Positions 1 to 10,284 of a stretch of 64,000 bases of DNA are shown in pieces. Position 1 is the first letter of the stretch. Every line of letters begins with the position of its first letter. Made by a program: the position numbers and the translations under genes. Below the pieces are notes generated by a model. It did no database searches. It was not told where the DNA came from and worked only from the letters and a program-made list of their open reading frames with translations. Source of the stretch: Ricinus communis (lineage: Eukaryota > Streptophyta > Magnoliopsida > Malpighiales > Euphorbiaceae); contig NC_063256.1 of assembly GCF_019578655.1 (NCBI RefSeq), positions 4,030,001 through 4,094,000 on the forward strand, read 5' to 3'.

Positions 1-120
1 TTTTTGGATTTGTGGGTCATTAATATGCTTGACCGTTTCAGCAAAAGCTTCTTGTTTTGGGAGCTTCAAGAAGTGTTATCCAATAGAGATGCCTCACTAA
101 AAGATTTGTCTTGTCTATAA
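1..120 (+). other. Possible 3' end of a gene running in from the left (weak)
   Basis: The first frame is open from base 1 to a TAA at 118-120 and gives about 39 residues of ordinary composition, including the stretch MLDRFSKSFLFWELQEV. An AT-rich, T-rich sequence that could be a 3' UTR follows. I do not recognise the family. An open stretch this short can arise by chance, so it is recorded only as a possible last exon cut by the window edge. Confidence 0.2.
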
Positions 121-2060
121 TATTTCTGCTCCATAAATTTTGGATTTTCTTTTTCTTCTTCTTGTTTTTTTTTTTCTATTTTGACGAAGATAAATGAAGT
201 AGCTTCAATTTTTTTAAAATCTTTCTGCTCCATAATATTTATGCTGCAAAAGTTCTTTTTTTTTTTCTTTTTAGTTTTACTGAATCTACATATGATGGTA
301 ATAGATGAGTTTGTCTGCAGTGAAGCAAATGTACAAATGATTTATTTATATAAGCTTTGCAATTTATTAGTTGAGATTTATTGTTTTAGAGAAAGCTTGT
401 TATTGATAATGGCGGCGGCGGCGGTTGTGGATCGATGAAGGTGGCAGCAGCAACCATGATGGTTAATGGTTAATAAAGGTGAAAAAAATTATTGTAATTT
501 TTTTATTTTAATAAAAATAATTTATTTTATTTTTAATTGCAATGGATTATTTATATTCCACATCATTATTTTTTTTATATTTTTTATATTTAACTTTTAA
601 CAGAGTTAGTTTCTGTTAGATATTGAGATAAGAGAGGAGCATAAATTATAAGTTTTAATAGTTTAAAGGCTTATTTGCACCTAAAAGTAATTTAGGAGCT
701 AATCCGCTCCTAGCACCAAAAATTAGGGGCGAAATGCACATTTTCCCATAGTTGAATGATTGGACTATAGCACTTAGTAAGTTATTTAAGAATTTTATCC
801 TTCAGCAGTATAAGAAATTATAACATCAAGAAACACATAAAGAATTAAGAAGAGTTTTTCTTTAAATCAATTAAACTATATATCTAAAGGTCATCAATAA
901 TTGAAATAAGTTTTATTAATTAATTAATTTAAATGTAAGAGAGCGATGTAAAGATCCATCGTGCCAGAAAGGTTTAAGAAAGTCTAATTCAACCACGAAC
1001 ATACGGAACAGTAAAAGAAAGCAAGTTTGAAAGGAGAACAGGGAAAGAAAATAGAAAATAAGACCTTAGAAAACATGGCTAAATTAGATGATTTTAAACT
1101 AAGGCATTTCGGTAAAGATATTTGTTAAGTCAATCGTTTTAATAATATTAATTTTTTAAAGGGATTAAGTCAATTGCGTCCTTTTAGCTGTAAGCTCTTT
1201 TACATGGCACAAAAGCAAAGAAATAGAGACATTTATGATAAGTGGTGGAGGAAGTGGTGTGAGGTGTGAATCAACTGCTTTAGAAATCAACACCTTTCCA
1301 TTTCTTTCTTTTCCCCATTTTTTGTTCGTTTGGAGTTCTACCCCAATGGTTGTGTGCACCATTAAAGCAAAGGAGAATAAGCACATCTTATCTACTGAAA
1401 CCTCAGTTTTAGTGATTCACTGAAGCGTGTAAAGAACCCACTAATAAAAGCTAACAGACCTTTTCAATCATCTCAGCACTTAAACAAACAAGTGACTAGT
1501 GAAGATAGTCCTATCATATGTTTCACCTTCAAACAATACTTGTTCATACTTGGCACCTCCTTACTGGGAATCTTGAGTATTGAATCCGCAATGGCCATTT
1601 GGAATACTAATAATCAAGTCTAGTCCAAACACCAACAGTTTTCCTTTAAATGGGTGTGAGGCGAACTTAACAGTACATTAAGTAACAAACTTAACCATTA
1701 ATTTAAAAAGAATATGTCATTGATAAATTAGTATACTTATAGTTTTTGTTAATTATTAACTATATTATACTTTAGTATTCAGTATATATAGATAAAGATA
1801 CAAATCTAGATTCACTGTAACATCTTTTGTATTCCGAAAATGAGATTTTTTCTTTAAAATCTTTCTCCCCGCCGATCAAGTTATCATTGTATAAGAAAAT
1901 AAAAATTTTAAATAAAAAAGAAAAAGACTTTTTCCAAGAAGAGATTGAAGAAGCAGCCAAGTTAGGTAATATTCCTCTATAAACAAGTGTGTTTCCCACT
2001 GCCTTCTTTTAGACTTTTAGTGGAATGCATGATTGTTATCTTCCAACAACCCACATCAGT
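121..2060. other. Intergenic, AT-rich; no gene seen
   Basis: I see only T-rich and A-rich tracts, a short GGC-type triplet run near 410-425 and stop-dense frames. The part from about 940 to 1545 is one copy of a diverged repeat whose partner lies near 3060-3760. The short open frames here have low-complexity translations and no recognisable motif. Confidence 0.6.
940..1545 (+). repeat. Diverged direct repeat, copy 1 (upstream of the PSY-like gene)
   Basis: Several blocks in the same order recur at about 3060-3760. They include an AACAGTAAAAGAAA block near 1009, a CTAAGGCATTT block near 1098, a GAGGAAGTGGTGTGAGGTG block near 1248 followed by an ATCAAC..ACACCTTTCC-type block, and an ACCTTTTCAATCAT..CAGCA block near 1458. 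The copies differ by many substitutions and indels, so this is an old duplication about 2.1 kb apart. Confidence 0.6.
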
Positions 2061-2068
2061 CTCTGCAA

Positions 2069-2075
2069 TATAAAT
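2069..2075 (+). promoter_or_regulatory. Probable TATA box of the PSY-like gene
   Basis: TATAAAT lies about 44 bases before the ATG at 2119, which would give a very short leader. Placement only; no other promoter element was recognised. Confidence 0.4.
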
Positions 2076-2118
2076 GTTCAGATTGTAAATTCTAAAAAGT
2101 ACACCAAAATTTTGAAAA

Positions 2119-2598
2119 ATGGCAATAATCAAAATGCTTCATCAACTAGTAATTATTCTACTGGTATTTTCTCAGCTTCTATTCTCCTTGAATGCTGCCT
2201 CCACATCAAGTAATATTTTCTCTGTCTTTTGTCCGTCACACTCTCTTTTCGATTCATTTTCTCGAATAATTTAGCATCACTATTGTATTATTCTTTAAAT
2301 TCTTTCTTGAAATTACAGGGGCCAACGAACTGTTTCATGGTGGCCAACATGTTCCATCATCATCGTTTGAGAACACCTATCTTCAGGTATTTACTAATAC
2401 ATGAAGGGTACAGTACATAATCTGCAATGAAGTGTGAAGAAGGAGTTAAACCTAATTCATATTTTTCCTTTTGGGTAATCGAAACAGAGAATGAGAAAGC
2501 TTGGTAATGGGAGAAAGGATATAGAGGTCAATGATTACTCGGAATCAGGTCCTAATAAAAGCCATACTCCTGAGCCACCAGCTGCAAGTGGAAACTAA
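2119..2598 (+). CDS. PSY-type (plant peptide containing sulfated tyrosine) precursor
   Basis: Three exons, 2119-2209, 2319-2386 and 2488-2598, join in frame across GT-AG introns and encode 89 residues. Residues 1-27 form a signal peptide: a basic start, then a hydrophobic core (LVIILLVFSQLLFSL), then NAAS. Near the C-terminus, after a basic stretch (GNGRKD), stands DYSESGPNKSHTPEPP. It matches the PSY family pattern DY-x5-N-x2-H-x-P-x2-P, with the Asp-Tyr sulfation site and prolines that could be hydroxylated. In the family, the secreted precursor is tyrosine-sulfated in the Golgi and processed to a peptide of about 18 residues that acts outside the cell to promote growth through LRR receptor kinases. 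The frame agreement of three exons plus the motif makes the model good. Whether it is expressed is unknown. Confidence 0.72.
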
Positions 2599-2619
2599 TT
2601 AAGCCACTTGCATATTATT

Positions 2620-5060
2620 TCTGTTTCTCATGCTTGCATGTATATATATACTGCAGTCTGTTGATGGGAACAAAGTAGTTTTATCAAGAATGGATTTATT
2701 GATTATTAAGCATATAATTTACATATGTAGCAGCTGATAATGATTGCTGGAAATATTAATTGTGATGATAAGGACTGAAAATAATTAATGTCTGTATTTC
2801 TCTGATGATGAGGCTGAGAATAATGAAGATTATCAAAATAGTTGTGCCCTTTTGTTGAGCAATTACCAATTTGCTTCTTTCTTTCATCTCCTTTTTTCTT
2901 TTTCTTGTGTGTCCATTGAAAAACTGAGCTCTCAACTCTCTGCAGCTTTTTATATAATTAACAGGGTTTAGTGGTTTAATTCTCAAAAACCAGCATAGCT
3001 TTCTTTATCAACAAAAAAGAAAATGAAAAGAGAATTTCAATTTATTCAGATAATTTAAAGTAACATAACTGAGAGTCAATCATTAATTTAAGAAAAGCTA
3101 AACCACCACAGATCAAATCCATGATGCCAAAACAGTTCAAGAAAAGCTAAACCACCACCATCAACAATGTAACAGTAAAAGAAATTTGAAAAGGGAAAAG
3201 AGAAAGAAAATAGCAGATAAGACTTTACTTATAACATAGATGAGGTTGATTTTGACCTAAGGCATTTTGCTAAAGATTTTTATTAAGTCTGATTTCTTTT
3301 TCTTCCAACAGATTAAGTAATCAATTGTTTTCTTTTAGCTGTTATCAACACAAGGTGTAAGAAATAAAAAAAGGATTACTTGGTAAGAGATAGACATTTT
3401 AGTGGGAGGAAGTGGGTGTGAGGTGGGAATCACTTACTTTAGCAATCACCACACCTTTCCCTTTCATTTCAAAATTACATTCTTATTCTGATTTCTTGTT
3501 TCTGTATGCAGTGTGCAAAATTAGGGAGTTTTATTAAGAAGGTTCGTAGGCCGTTATTAAGTTTAAAATGAGGAAGAGCTTTGTTTAGTTAACACTTAAA
3601 AACTAAAGCAAAGATGTTTAAGCACATCCTGCCAAATGAAAATCAATTTTAGCGACTCCATTAAGGGGTATAATTAAGAAAAACCCATTAGTAAAGCTAC
3701 AAACCTTTTCATCTTTCAATCATATCAGCATATACACAGGTGATCCATGAAGATAGTTTTTCCGTGTTTGACAGGACATTTTTGTATTAAAAAGAAAAAC
3801 TCTACCTAAGCGGATTAAACCAGAAAGAGATTACCAATAAGCACTAAGAAAATGAGTTTAAGAGATGACTTGAACTAGTTTAGCAGATTAATTGTACTAG
3901 ATGTAATTGTATACACACGTAAGAATCAAGCCTCTCGAGGTTCCACCTCATAAACATTTGAATTTCTACTTTTTTAAATTAGTAAATTTATATCCTGACG
4001 TATGTTAGTGGCCATATTTTAATAACCATGCATTTCAGTCCTTCAATAAAAATGAAAAATAAAGTTTACATTACGCCCTACTACTTAATAATTTAGAACA
4101 CTTTGGTCTCTTAAATTATTAAGAAATTTACACTTTGGTCCTTGAATAATAGTATCATAACCTACTTTAGGATATCAACTAAGATTGCAGATGAATCGAC
4201 ATAAAACTTACTCGATCATAATCAAGCTTGACAAATCAAGCTCAAGCTCCACAATACTCTATGGACTCGCGAGCTTTTATTATTTTACTATTTATTTTTA
4301 TATATTAATTGGATCAAGCCAAATTAAGATCAAATATATTTAAGTATATATTTTAATTAAGTTTTAACTAGTTAAAAAAATTATTGAATTCAAAATTTTA
4401 GTGTGTTTTATTTTATTCTTTTTCATAAAGTAGTTATTTGTTTTTTTTATAAAACAAATAAATTGAGCCTGAGTGCATAAAATACATCATTGAGTTGAAG
4501 TGACATTAAAAAAAGTGAGGCATGATGGAATTTGAGTTGAATTTCTTATTTTTATTTTTTGAATTGTATTGCAATCGACTTAGCTTGGCTTGATTAATTA
4601 TACCCCTAATATTCAAATTCCTACGAGCATTTATAAGGACTAAATTTGCTAGGATTAAATTTATAGGGACCAAAATGTTTTAATTAAAGTCGAACATAGA
4701 AAGTATTTTGTTATCCAAGAGGTGTCACTTCCTAATTAGGATACACTTTTTAAATATCTTATGGTAAACATTTTATTTCAAGATTTTGATGTTATAAATG
4801 ACGCCAAACAAATGAGTTCAACTTTTCAAAGGTGATTTTCTTGAAAAGAAAAAAACTTTCAAACGTAATTAGTGGTCTACTCTGCATCGTGCAGTCTGTT
4901 ATTATTACTTTCATTAATTTTTCTAGTAAATACATAAAAATATTAAGAATCATATAACCTAAATCAAATATACTAATCATAAATATTTAAATTAATAGGA
5001 AAATATTAGATTTTTATTTTTTTTGGACAGAGAAATATTAGATTCACTATAGCAACAAAG
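2620..5060. other. Intergenic; no gene seen
   Basis: The region is AT-rich. It holds copy 2 of the diverged repeat (about 3060-3760), and 4030-4720 has phrases such as CACTTTGGTC and GACCAAAATG that are common in old plant transposon debris. I found no coding exon and no second PSY motif here. Confidence 0.55.
3060..3760 (+). repeat. Diverged direct repeat, copy 2 (downstream of the PSY-like gene)
   Basis: Partner of the repeat at about 940-1545, with the same block order: AACAGTAAAAGAAA near 3171, CTAAGGCATTT near 3257, GAGGAAGTGGGTGTGAGGTG near 3406, and ACCTTTTCATCTTTCAATCAT near 3702. In copy 1 the PSY start lies about 570 bases further on. No matching coding sequence is visible at the equivalent place here (about 4300). 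Confidence 0.6.
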
Positions 5061-5408
5061 ACCAAATGACAACCTGAAGACACCCGGCTCAGTATTCAAA
5101 CTGGACCAGACTCACCTTCAGCCTCGGGCCCAGTCCAAATAGTACCAAAACGTTGCGTTAATCACGACGATGATCCGCTTGCCACCAAGTTCCCGGTAAT
5201 CGCTAACCGCCACATATATCTAAAAGCGACAAAAGCATCAACTGGAATCTGTAGCGAGAGGCAGAACGATATGTATGCGTGGCGAAGTGTTGATGCCTAC
5301 GGAATGCGTCTGTATTTGCTTGATTGCGGTATTCAAGATGGCAATTTCATTGGAAATGCAAAATTTTCCTCAGGATTGCAATTGCAATTGCAAATGTATA
5401 TGATTGTT
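5060..5408 (+). other. Possible promoter and first exon of a small transcription unit cut by the copia insertion
   Basis: This stretch is clearly less AT-rich than its surroundings and contains a GGGCCCA element (around 5126), the site II type common in plant housekeeping promoters. An ATG at 5271 opens a frame of 46 codons of balanced composition (starting MYAWRSVDAYGMRLYLLD) that reads straight into the retrotransposon, where it stops at once. Without the element the frame would continue only one codon (GTG, then TGA) past the insertion site near 10285. I do not recognise the peptide. It may be a leader, a small protein or a gene remnant. Confidence 0.3.
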
Positions 5409-5684
5409 TGTTAAAGAAAACAGAAAGAGAGACATGAAAGGCATGGCCTCAGAGACTGCACAAGCTGGATTGCTTGTGCAGGCTTCTCATCACTGACCAA
5501 GGGTGAAAGGGAGCAACCTTTCTTACAAAGCAGGAAAGGTCACTTCTACCTTTCCCCTCTCATAAAAATAGCCGTTGGACATATACAAGCATCAATATAA
5601 ACTCTTCATCAGTTGTAAATAAACTTAGAATTTGTAACATACTCATCACTGTTTTATCAATACAAATTTATACAAACTTCTTCA
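5409..5684 (+). repeat. 5' LTR of the copia element
   Basis: It begins TGTTAAAG and ends CTTCTTCA, so the TG..CA ends are intact. It contains a TATA-like CAATATAAAC near 5592 and AATAAA signals, as expected for promoter and polyadenylation functions. Bases 5435-5684 align without gaps to 10030-10279. Confidence 0.9.
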
Positions 5685-5696
5685 TGGTATCAGAGC
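5685..5696 (+). other. Primer binding site (initiator tRNA-Met)
   Basis: TGGTATCAGAGC directly follows the 5' LTR and is the standard complement of the plant initiator tRNA-Met 3' end used to prime minus-strand synthesis. Confidence 0.9.
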
Positions 5697-5763
5697 TGGT
5701 TTAAGTCAGTCATCACCTACCCAGCCACACACAAAAAAAAAATTACAGCTCAACACTCAAATC

Positions 5764-6300
5764 ATGGCTCACAATGAAACCACCAAAATCACCAATATTG
5801 TGCTGCAGGGCAGTCACAACTATTTCGAGTGGTCAAAATCCATCTTTATCGCCCTCAGTGCCAGAAAAAAAATTGGATTCATCACAGGCAACAAACAAAA
5901 GCCAAAATCAGCAATTCCAGAAGCACCAACAGAAGAAGAATTAGAAAAACTAGAAGAGTGACAATCATCTGACCATTTGGTCATGTCCATGCTCACCAAC
6001 GCAATGGACAGCAAAATAGCTCGGTTATGTATCCTTATGGAGACATCGAGAGCAATATAGGAAAAAATAAAGACTCTCTACGGCCACCAAAACAACTTTG
6101 CACATATATTCAAATTAAAGCAAGAACTGTCCCAGATTGCTCAAGGGACCAAAAGCTCAACCGAATATTCAACAGAAATTCTAACCAGGTGGGAGGAGTT
6201 ACAAAACTACCTCCCACCATCAAACGATTTGGAAGAACTACAGAGGAGAGCGGAACAAGATCTCATCTACACATACCGAGGGTCTGGATTCAAGCTTGAG
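5764..6300 (+). pseudogene. copia gag, broken
   Basis: The ATG at 5764 opens a gag of the plant copia type (retrotran_gag/UBN2 class), with the typical N-terminal region around NYFEWSKSI followed by a helical capsid part (QELSQIAQ and WEELQNYLPP are visible). Stops TGA at 5959 and TAG at 6058 interrupt the frame, and both stand where tryptophan is usual. The same frame continues into the GC-rich segment after 6300. The product is the structural particle protein of the element; this copy cannot make it whole. Confidence 0.8.
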
Positions 6301-6840
6301 GGCTTGCGATCGCGAGATCCCGCCGCTCTCAACTACCATCAATCGGAAGCCATAATAGCCTCGATTCAGTGAGAAAACAAGAAGGAACTCGATGAGCGAG
6401 ATTCTAGAGACCACCGACAGCGAGGCCTTCTCCACGCGCGACTTGATCGACGGAAGGGAGGAGTCGGTACCATCGAGCAGCGACCAGCGGGGTCATCGGC
6501 GTGGCGGCACTCCACCCTCGGTGCGACCAGGCACGGGGTGGGAAGGCTCGGCAGCGTGGAGGAAAAGAGAAAATTTGGGGAGAAAAAACCGAAGAGGTGT
6601 GGGTGTAGGGGCGTCATATCTTTGAAAGTTATATGGCCTTGGGCTTGGGCTCCACCGACCCGACTCGAAGTCCGGCCCAGTAGCTCGATCCGGCCTATCT
6701 TGATCGGGCCGCTCCTCTCTTGGGCTCGGCCCGGGCATATGTCCTCAGGCCAGCTTCGACCCATCTGCCTCAGGCCCAGTTACCTCAGGCCTATCGCCTT
6801 CTCTCAAGAGGCAAATTCCATTGTGCTCAAGCCTTGGCCC
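6300..6840. other. GC-rich segment inside the copia gag-pol frame, origin unclear
   Basis: Base composition changes abruptly to GC-rich here and returns to AT-rich near 6840. The gag-pol frame stays open across it apart from one TGA at 6370, but no CX2CX4HX4C zinc knuckle, expected at this place, can be found. On the minus strand the segment looks like a host promoter and leader: several GGCCCA/TGGGCC motifs, then a CT-rich stretch, then GC-rich sequence. Minus-strand open frames of 80-130 codons exist, but none is recognisable. Capture of host DNA is one reading; an unusual, fast-evolving gag tail is the other. Confidence 0.45.
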
Positions 6841-8440
6841 GGCCAAAGACCCCACGGGTTTAGATTTTCTCAACCCGATGGGTCAAGTTCAGTTCAATTT
6901 AATTCTCAGTCACTTAAAAATAATACTGCATCTAATCAACATGACTGGATTATTGACTCAGGTGCTACTCATCACATGACTTGGAATCCTGCAAAATTAA
7001 AGAAAATTTACCAGAGCAGAGATTCTCAGCATGTAACAGTGGCCAATGGAAATCAAGTTAAAATTCATGGTTTTGGCACCTCAAACTTATTTAATTCATC
7101 TCTTTCGAATATTTTATTCTTACCAGAATTTAAATCTAACATGTTATCTGTTGGAAAAATCACTCGCGATTTAAATTGTAATGTTATTTTCTCACCATCC
7201 TTAGTGTTTTTTCAGGATCGAATTTCCGGAAAGACGATTGGTAAGGGACACCTAGAAAATGGCCTATACTGTCTTTTTGATCCTCCCCAGCAATGTCTAG
7301 TGTCCAAAACCCCCTAAGACATGCTTATGCATCGAAGATTAGGGCATCCCTCCGACCATGTTCTCAACAAATTATTTTGTTTTAACTTGGATTCTAGCCA
7401 CTGTGATGTATGTAAGTTTTCCAAACACACACGGCTTCCTTTTTCATTATCTTCAAGCATGTCTGAAAAACCTTTTGAATTAATATATTCCGATGTTTGG
7501 GGACCTGCCCCCGTTACCTCATATAATCATTTTCGATATTTTGTTACTTTTATTGATGATTATTCCCGAACTACATGGCTCTATTTATTAAAAGGCAAAA
7601 ACGAAGTCTTCTCTCGATTCCAAGAATTTTACTATTTTATCAAAAATCAGTATAATGCTCATATAAAAAATTTTCGCTCCGATAATGGTACGGAGTACAT
7701 CAATCAAAATTTTTTCACCTTTTTTAAACAATATGGCATTACTCACCAAACTACCTGTGTCAATACACCCGAACAAAACGGAGTCTCTGAGCGAAAGAAT
7801 CGCCATCTCCTCAATGTCACCCGTACTCTCCTATTTCAACATAATGTTCCCTCCTCTTTTTGGTCGGATGCCCTCCTGACTGCTACCTATCTTATTAATA
7901 GACTTTCCTCAGTCACCTTAAAAAATATGAGTCCCTTGGAAATTCTCAAAGGTCGAAAAATCGATTTAGGTCACCTTCGAGTCTTTGGGTGCGTGTGCTA
8001 TGTGCACGTCACTCGCCATCACAAACTAGACAAGTGCTCGGTCAGGACCTTTTTCCTCGGATATTCCTCCACCCAGAAAGGGTACAAGTGCTATGATCCG
8101 TTGACTCACAAGACCTATGTCTCTCGGGATGTCACTTTTCTCGAGAATGAGTCCTATTATACCAACCCTACCGGTGCCGAATTTCATTCTCTTTTTCCGC
8201 TTAACTCTGATATTTCTCTTAGCAGCTTTGATCACAGTCCACTCCCAGAATAGCCACCTGACATCTCAAGGCACATTCCTTCAGGGGGAGATAACCACTC
8301 ACAAGAACAAGAAGCTTCATTTCACGAAGTCTCGGAGGAAGCAACGCTTCGGTCGACAAACCGGACCACTGTGAAATTTAGAGACTATGTGTCTCATACG
8401 GTGGCGATACCCCATTCAGAATTTTATTTCATATAATGTT
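6840..8440 (+). pseudogene. copia pol, protease and integrase part, broken
   Basis: The aspartic protease region holds WIIDSGATHHMT near 6950. The GAG-pre-integrase zinc finger follows from about 7324, with HRRLGHPS and CDVCKFSKH. The integrase core (about 7470-7960) shows SDVWGP, FIDDYSRTTWLY, FRSDNGTEY and PEQNGVSERKN, covering the D,D-35-E catalytic residues. Stops at 7315 (TAA) and 8251 (TAG) break the frame, and a frameshift lies near 8440. In intact elements this polyprotein cuts itself and integrates the cDNA. Confidence 0.88.
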
Positions 8441-9990
8441 GTATCTAACCAATATTGCAATTATCTATCCTGTTTCTCCAATCATTTCGAACCTACAAAC
8501 TTCTACGAAGCCAATGCCGATCCTAAATGGTGTAAAGCTATGGAAGAAGAACTTCTAGCCCTGGAAAAGAATGATACATGGAGCGTTGTCTCTCTTCCAC
8601 TAAATAAAAAACCAGTGGGGTGCAAATGGGTATACAAGATCAAACACAATAGTGACGAAACTATTGACAGATACAAGGCCAGACTCGTAGCCCGAGGCTT
8701 CACTCAAACTTACGGAGTTGATTATCAAGAGACCTTCGCTCCAGTGGCCAAGATGAACACGGTTAAGATCCTACTCTCAGTAGCAATTAATCAAGGTTGG
8801 AATCTATTCCAAATGGATGTCAAGAACGCCTTCCTTCAAGAAAACTTAGCAGAAGAAGTTTACATGGCCATTCCTCCTGGGTATAAGACAAACTCAGACT
8901 TATCTCTGGTATGTAAGCTCAAGAAAGTAATTTATGGTCTGAAACAATCTCCAAGGGCATGGTATGCTAAACTCAGCTGTTTTTTATTAAGTATCAATTT
9001 TAATAAGTGTGATTCTGATTCTTCCATGTTCGTTAGACACACTCGCACACACACCATTATTATTTTGGTATATGTTGATGACATCATAATAACCGGGAGT
9101 GATAATCGAGAGATAGAAAATGTCAAACAATGTCTAAAAAGAGAATTTGACATTAAAGATCTAGGTCAGTTGTCATACTTTCTAGGCATAGAAATAGCAA
9201 AGTCCAGCAAAGGTTTATTTCTATCCCAAAGAAAATATACCCTTGATCTATTAAAGGAAACTGGCAAGATAGGAGCCAAACTTGCTCCCTGTCCAATGGA
9301 AACTAAAACTAAACTCAATTTAGAAGACGGAGATCCTTTGACCAACATAGGACACTATCAGCGTTTAGTAGGAAAATTAATTTATTTAACTGTCATTAGA
9401 CCTGACATTTCTTTTGCAGTTAGTGTGATAAGTCAGTTTATGCATGCTCCTCGTACCAGCCACCTTGAAGCCATTGATCGGATCCTCAGATATCTAAAAG
9501 GAACACCCGGACAGGGAATCTGGATGAAGAAAAATAGCTCCACTAATGTAGTTGGTTTCTCAGATACGGATTGGGCTGGAAGTTGTGATAGAAAGTCAAC
9601 CACTGGATTCTGTATATTCGTCGGGAGAAACTTGGTGACATGGAAAAGCAAAAAACAGAGCGTAGTTGCTAGATCAAGCGCCGAAGCAGAATATCGTGCG
9701 ATGGCATCCACGGCTAGCGAACTCATTTGGGTAAAGCAAGTACTCAAGGACATGAAAGTAGAAATGATGGAGCCTATGAAAATATTTTGTGACAATCGTA
9801 GCATCAAACCCAGTGTTTCATGAAAGAACCAAGCACATCAAGTCATCGCCATTTCATCCGAGAAAAGGTTCAAAAAGGAGAAATTGAAACTCCTTACGTC
9901 AAGAGTCAAGATCAATTGGCAGACATATTTACAAAAGCCCTGGACAAGCAAAGTCATAAGTCCATTCTCAGCAAGATGGGTTCAATAAAT
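8440..9990 (+). pseudogene. copia pol, reverse transcriptase and RNase H part
   Basis: The RT domain is well preserved. Motifs in order are CKWVYKIK, ARLVARGFTQ, QMDVKNAFL, YGLKQSPRAWY and the catalytic YVDDIIITG near 9070. The connection and RNase H part has FSDTDWAGS, SAEAEYRAM and CDNRS. Just after CDNRS (about 9805-9850) the reading frame changes more than once, and a few codons of the usual sequence are missing. The end of RNase H, with DIFTKAL near 9925, therefore lies in another frame. The RT core itself has no internal stop. Confidence 0.9.
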
Positions 9991-10013
9991 CTATATAAAC
10001 CCAGCTTGAGGGG

Positions 10014-10279
10014 TAAGCGAAGAGGGACATGGAAGGCATGGCCTCAGAGACTGCACAAGCTGGATTGCTTGTGCAGGCTTCTCATCATTGACCAAGGGTG
10101 AAAGGGAGCAACTTTTCCTGCAAAGCAGGAAAGGTCACTTCTACCTTTCCCCTCTCAGAAAAATAGCCGTTGGACATATACAAGCATCAATATAAACTCT
10201 TCATCAGTTGTAAATAAACTTAGAATTTGTAACATACTCATCACTGTTTTATCAATACAAATTTATACAAACTTCTTCA
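10014..10279 (+). repeat. 3' LTR of the copia element, 5' end damaged
   Basis: Bases 10030-10279 match the 5' LTR with about six differences and no gaps. The first ~20 bases of the LTR, including the TG end, are altered: the purine tract (10005-10013) runs into TAAGCGAAGAGGGACA instead of TGTTAAAGAAAACAG. A small deletion at the tract/LTR border explains this. Confidence 0.85.
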
Positions 10280-10284
10280 CTGTT

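Larger units (their letters stand above)
5409..10279 (+). mobile_element. Ty1/copia LTR retrotransposon, non-autonomous by decay
   Basis: The element runs from the 5' LTR (5409-5684) to the end of the 3' LTR (10279). Flanks TTGTT (5404-5408) and CTGTT (10280-10284) are probably the 5-bp target duplication with one change. A tRNA-iMet primer site follows the 5' LTR, and a purine-rich CTTGAGGGG precedes the 3' LTR. The domain order gag, protease, integrase, reverse transcriptase, RNase H is the copia order. One frame is open from 5764 to 8250 except for stops at 5959, 6058, 6370, 7315 and 8251. A frameshift near 8440 leads into the RT frame, and RNase H is damaged near 9800. The aligned 250 bp of the two LTRs differ at about six positions by eye, so the insertion is not very old. 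Confidence 0.93.

Noticed and set aside
181..438. Open frame near the left edge
   Set aside because: Phe-rich low-complexity translation from T-tracts, ending in a GGC triplet run.
4030..4720. Possible transposon debris with CACTTTGGTC phrases
   Set aside because: I could not find matching terminal repeats or a target duplication, so no element was called.
6366..6764. Minus-strand open frame of 132 codons in the GC-rich part of the copia element
   Set aside because: GC-rich DNA has few stops, so long open frames arise by chance. The translation is Arg/Pro/Ser-rich with no recognisable motif, and the plus-strand gag-pol frame runs through the same bases.
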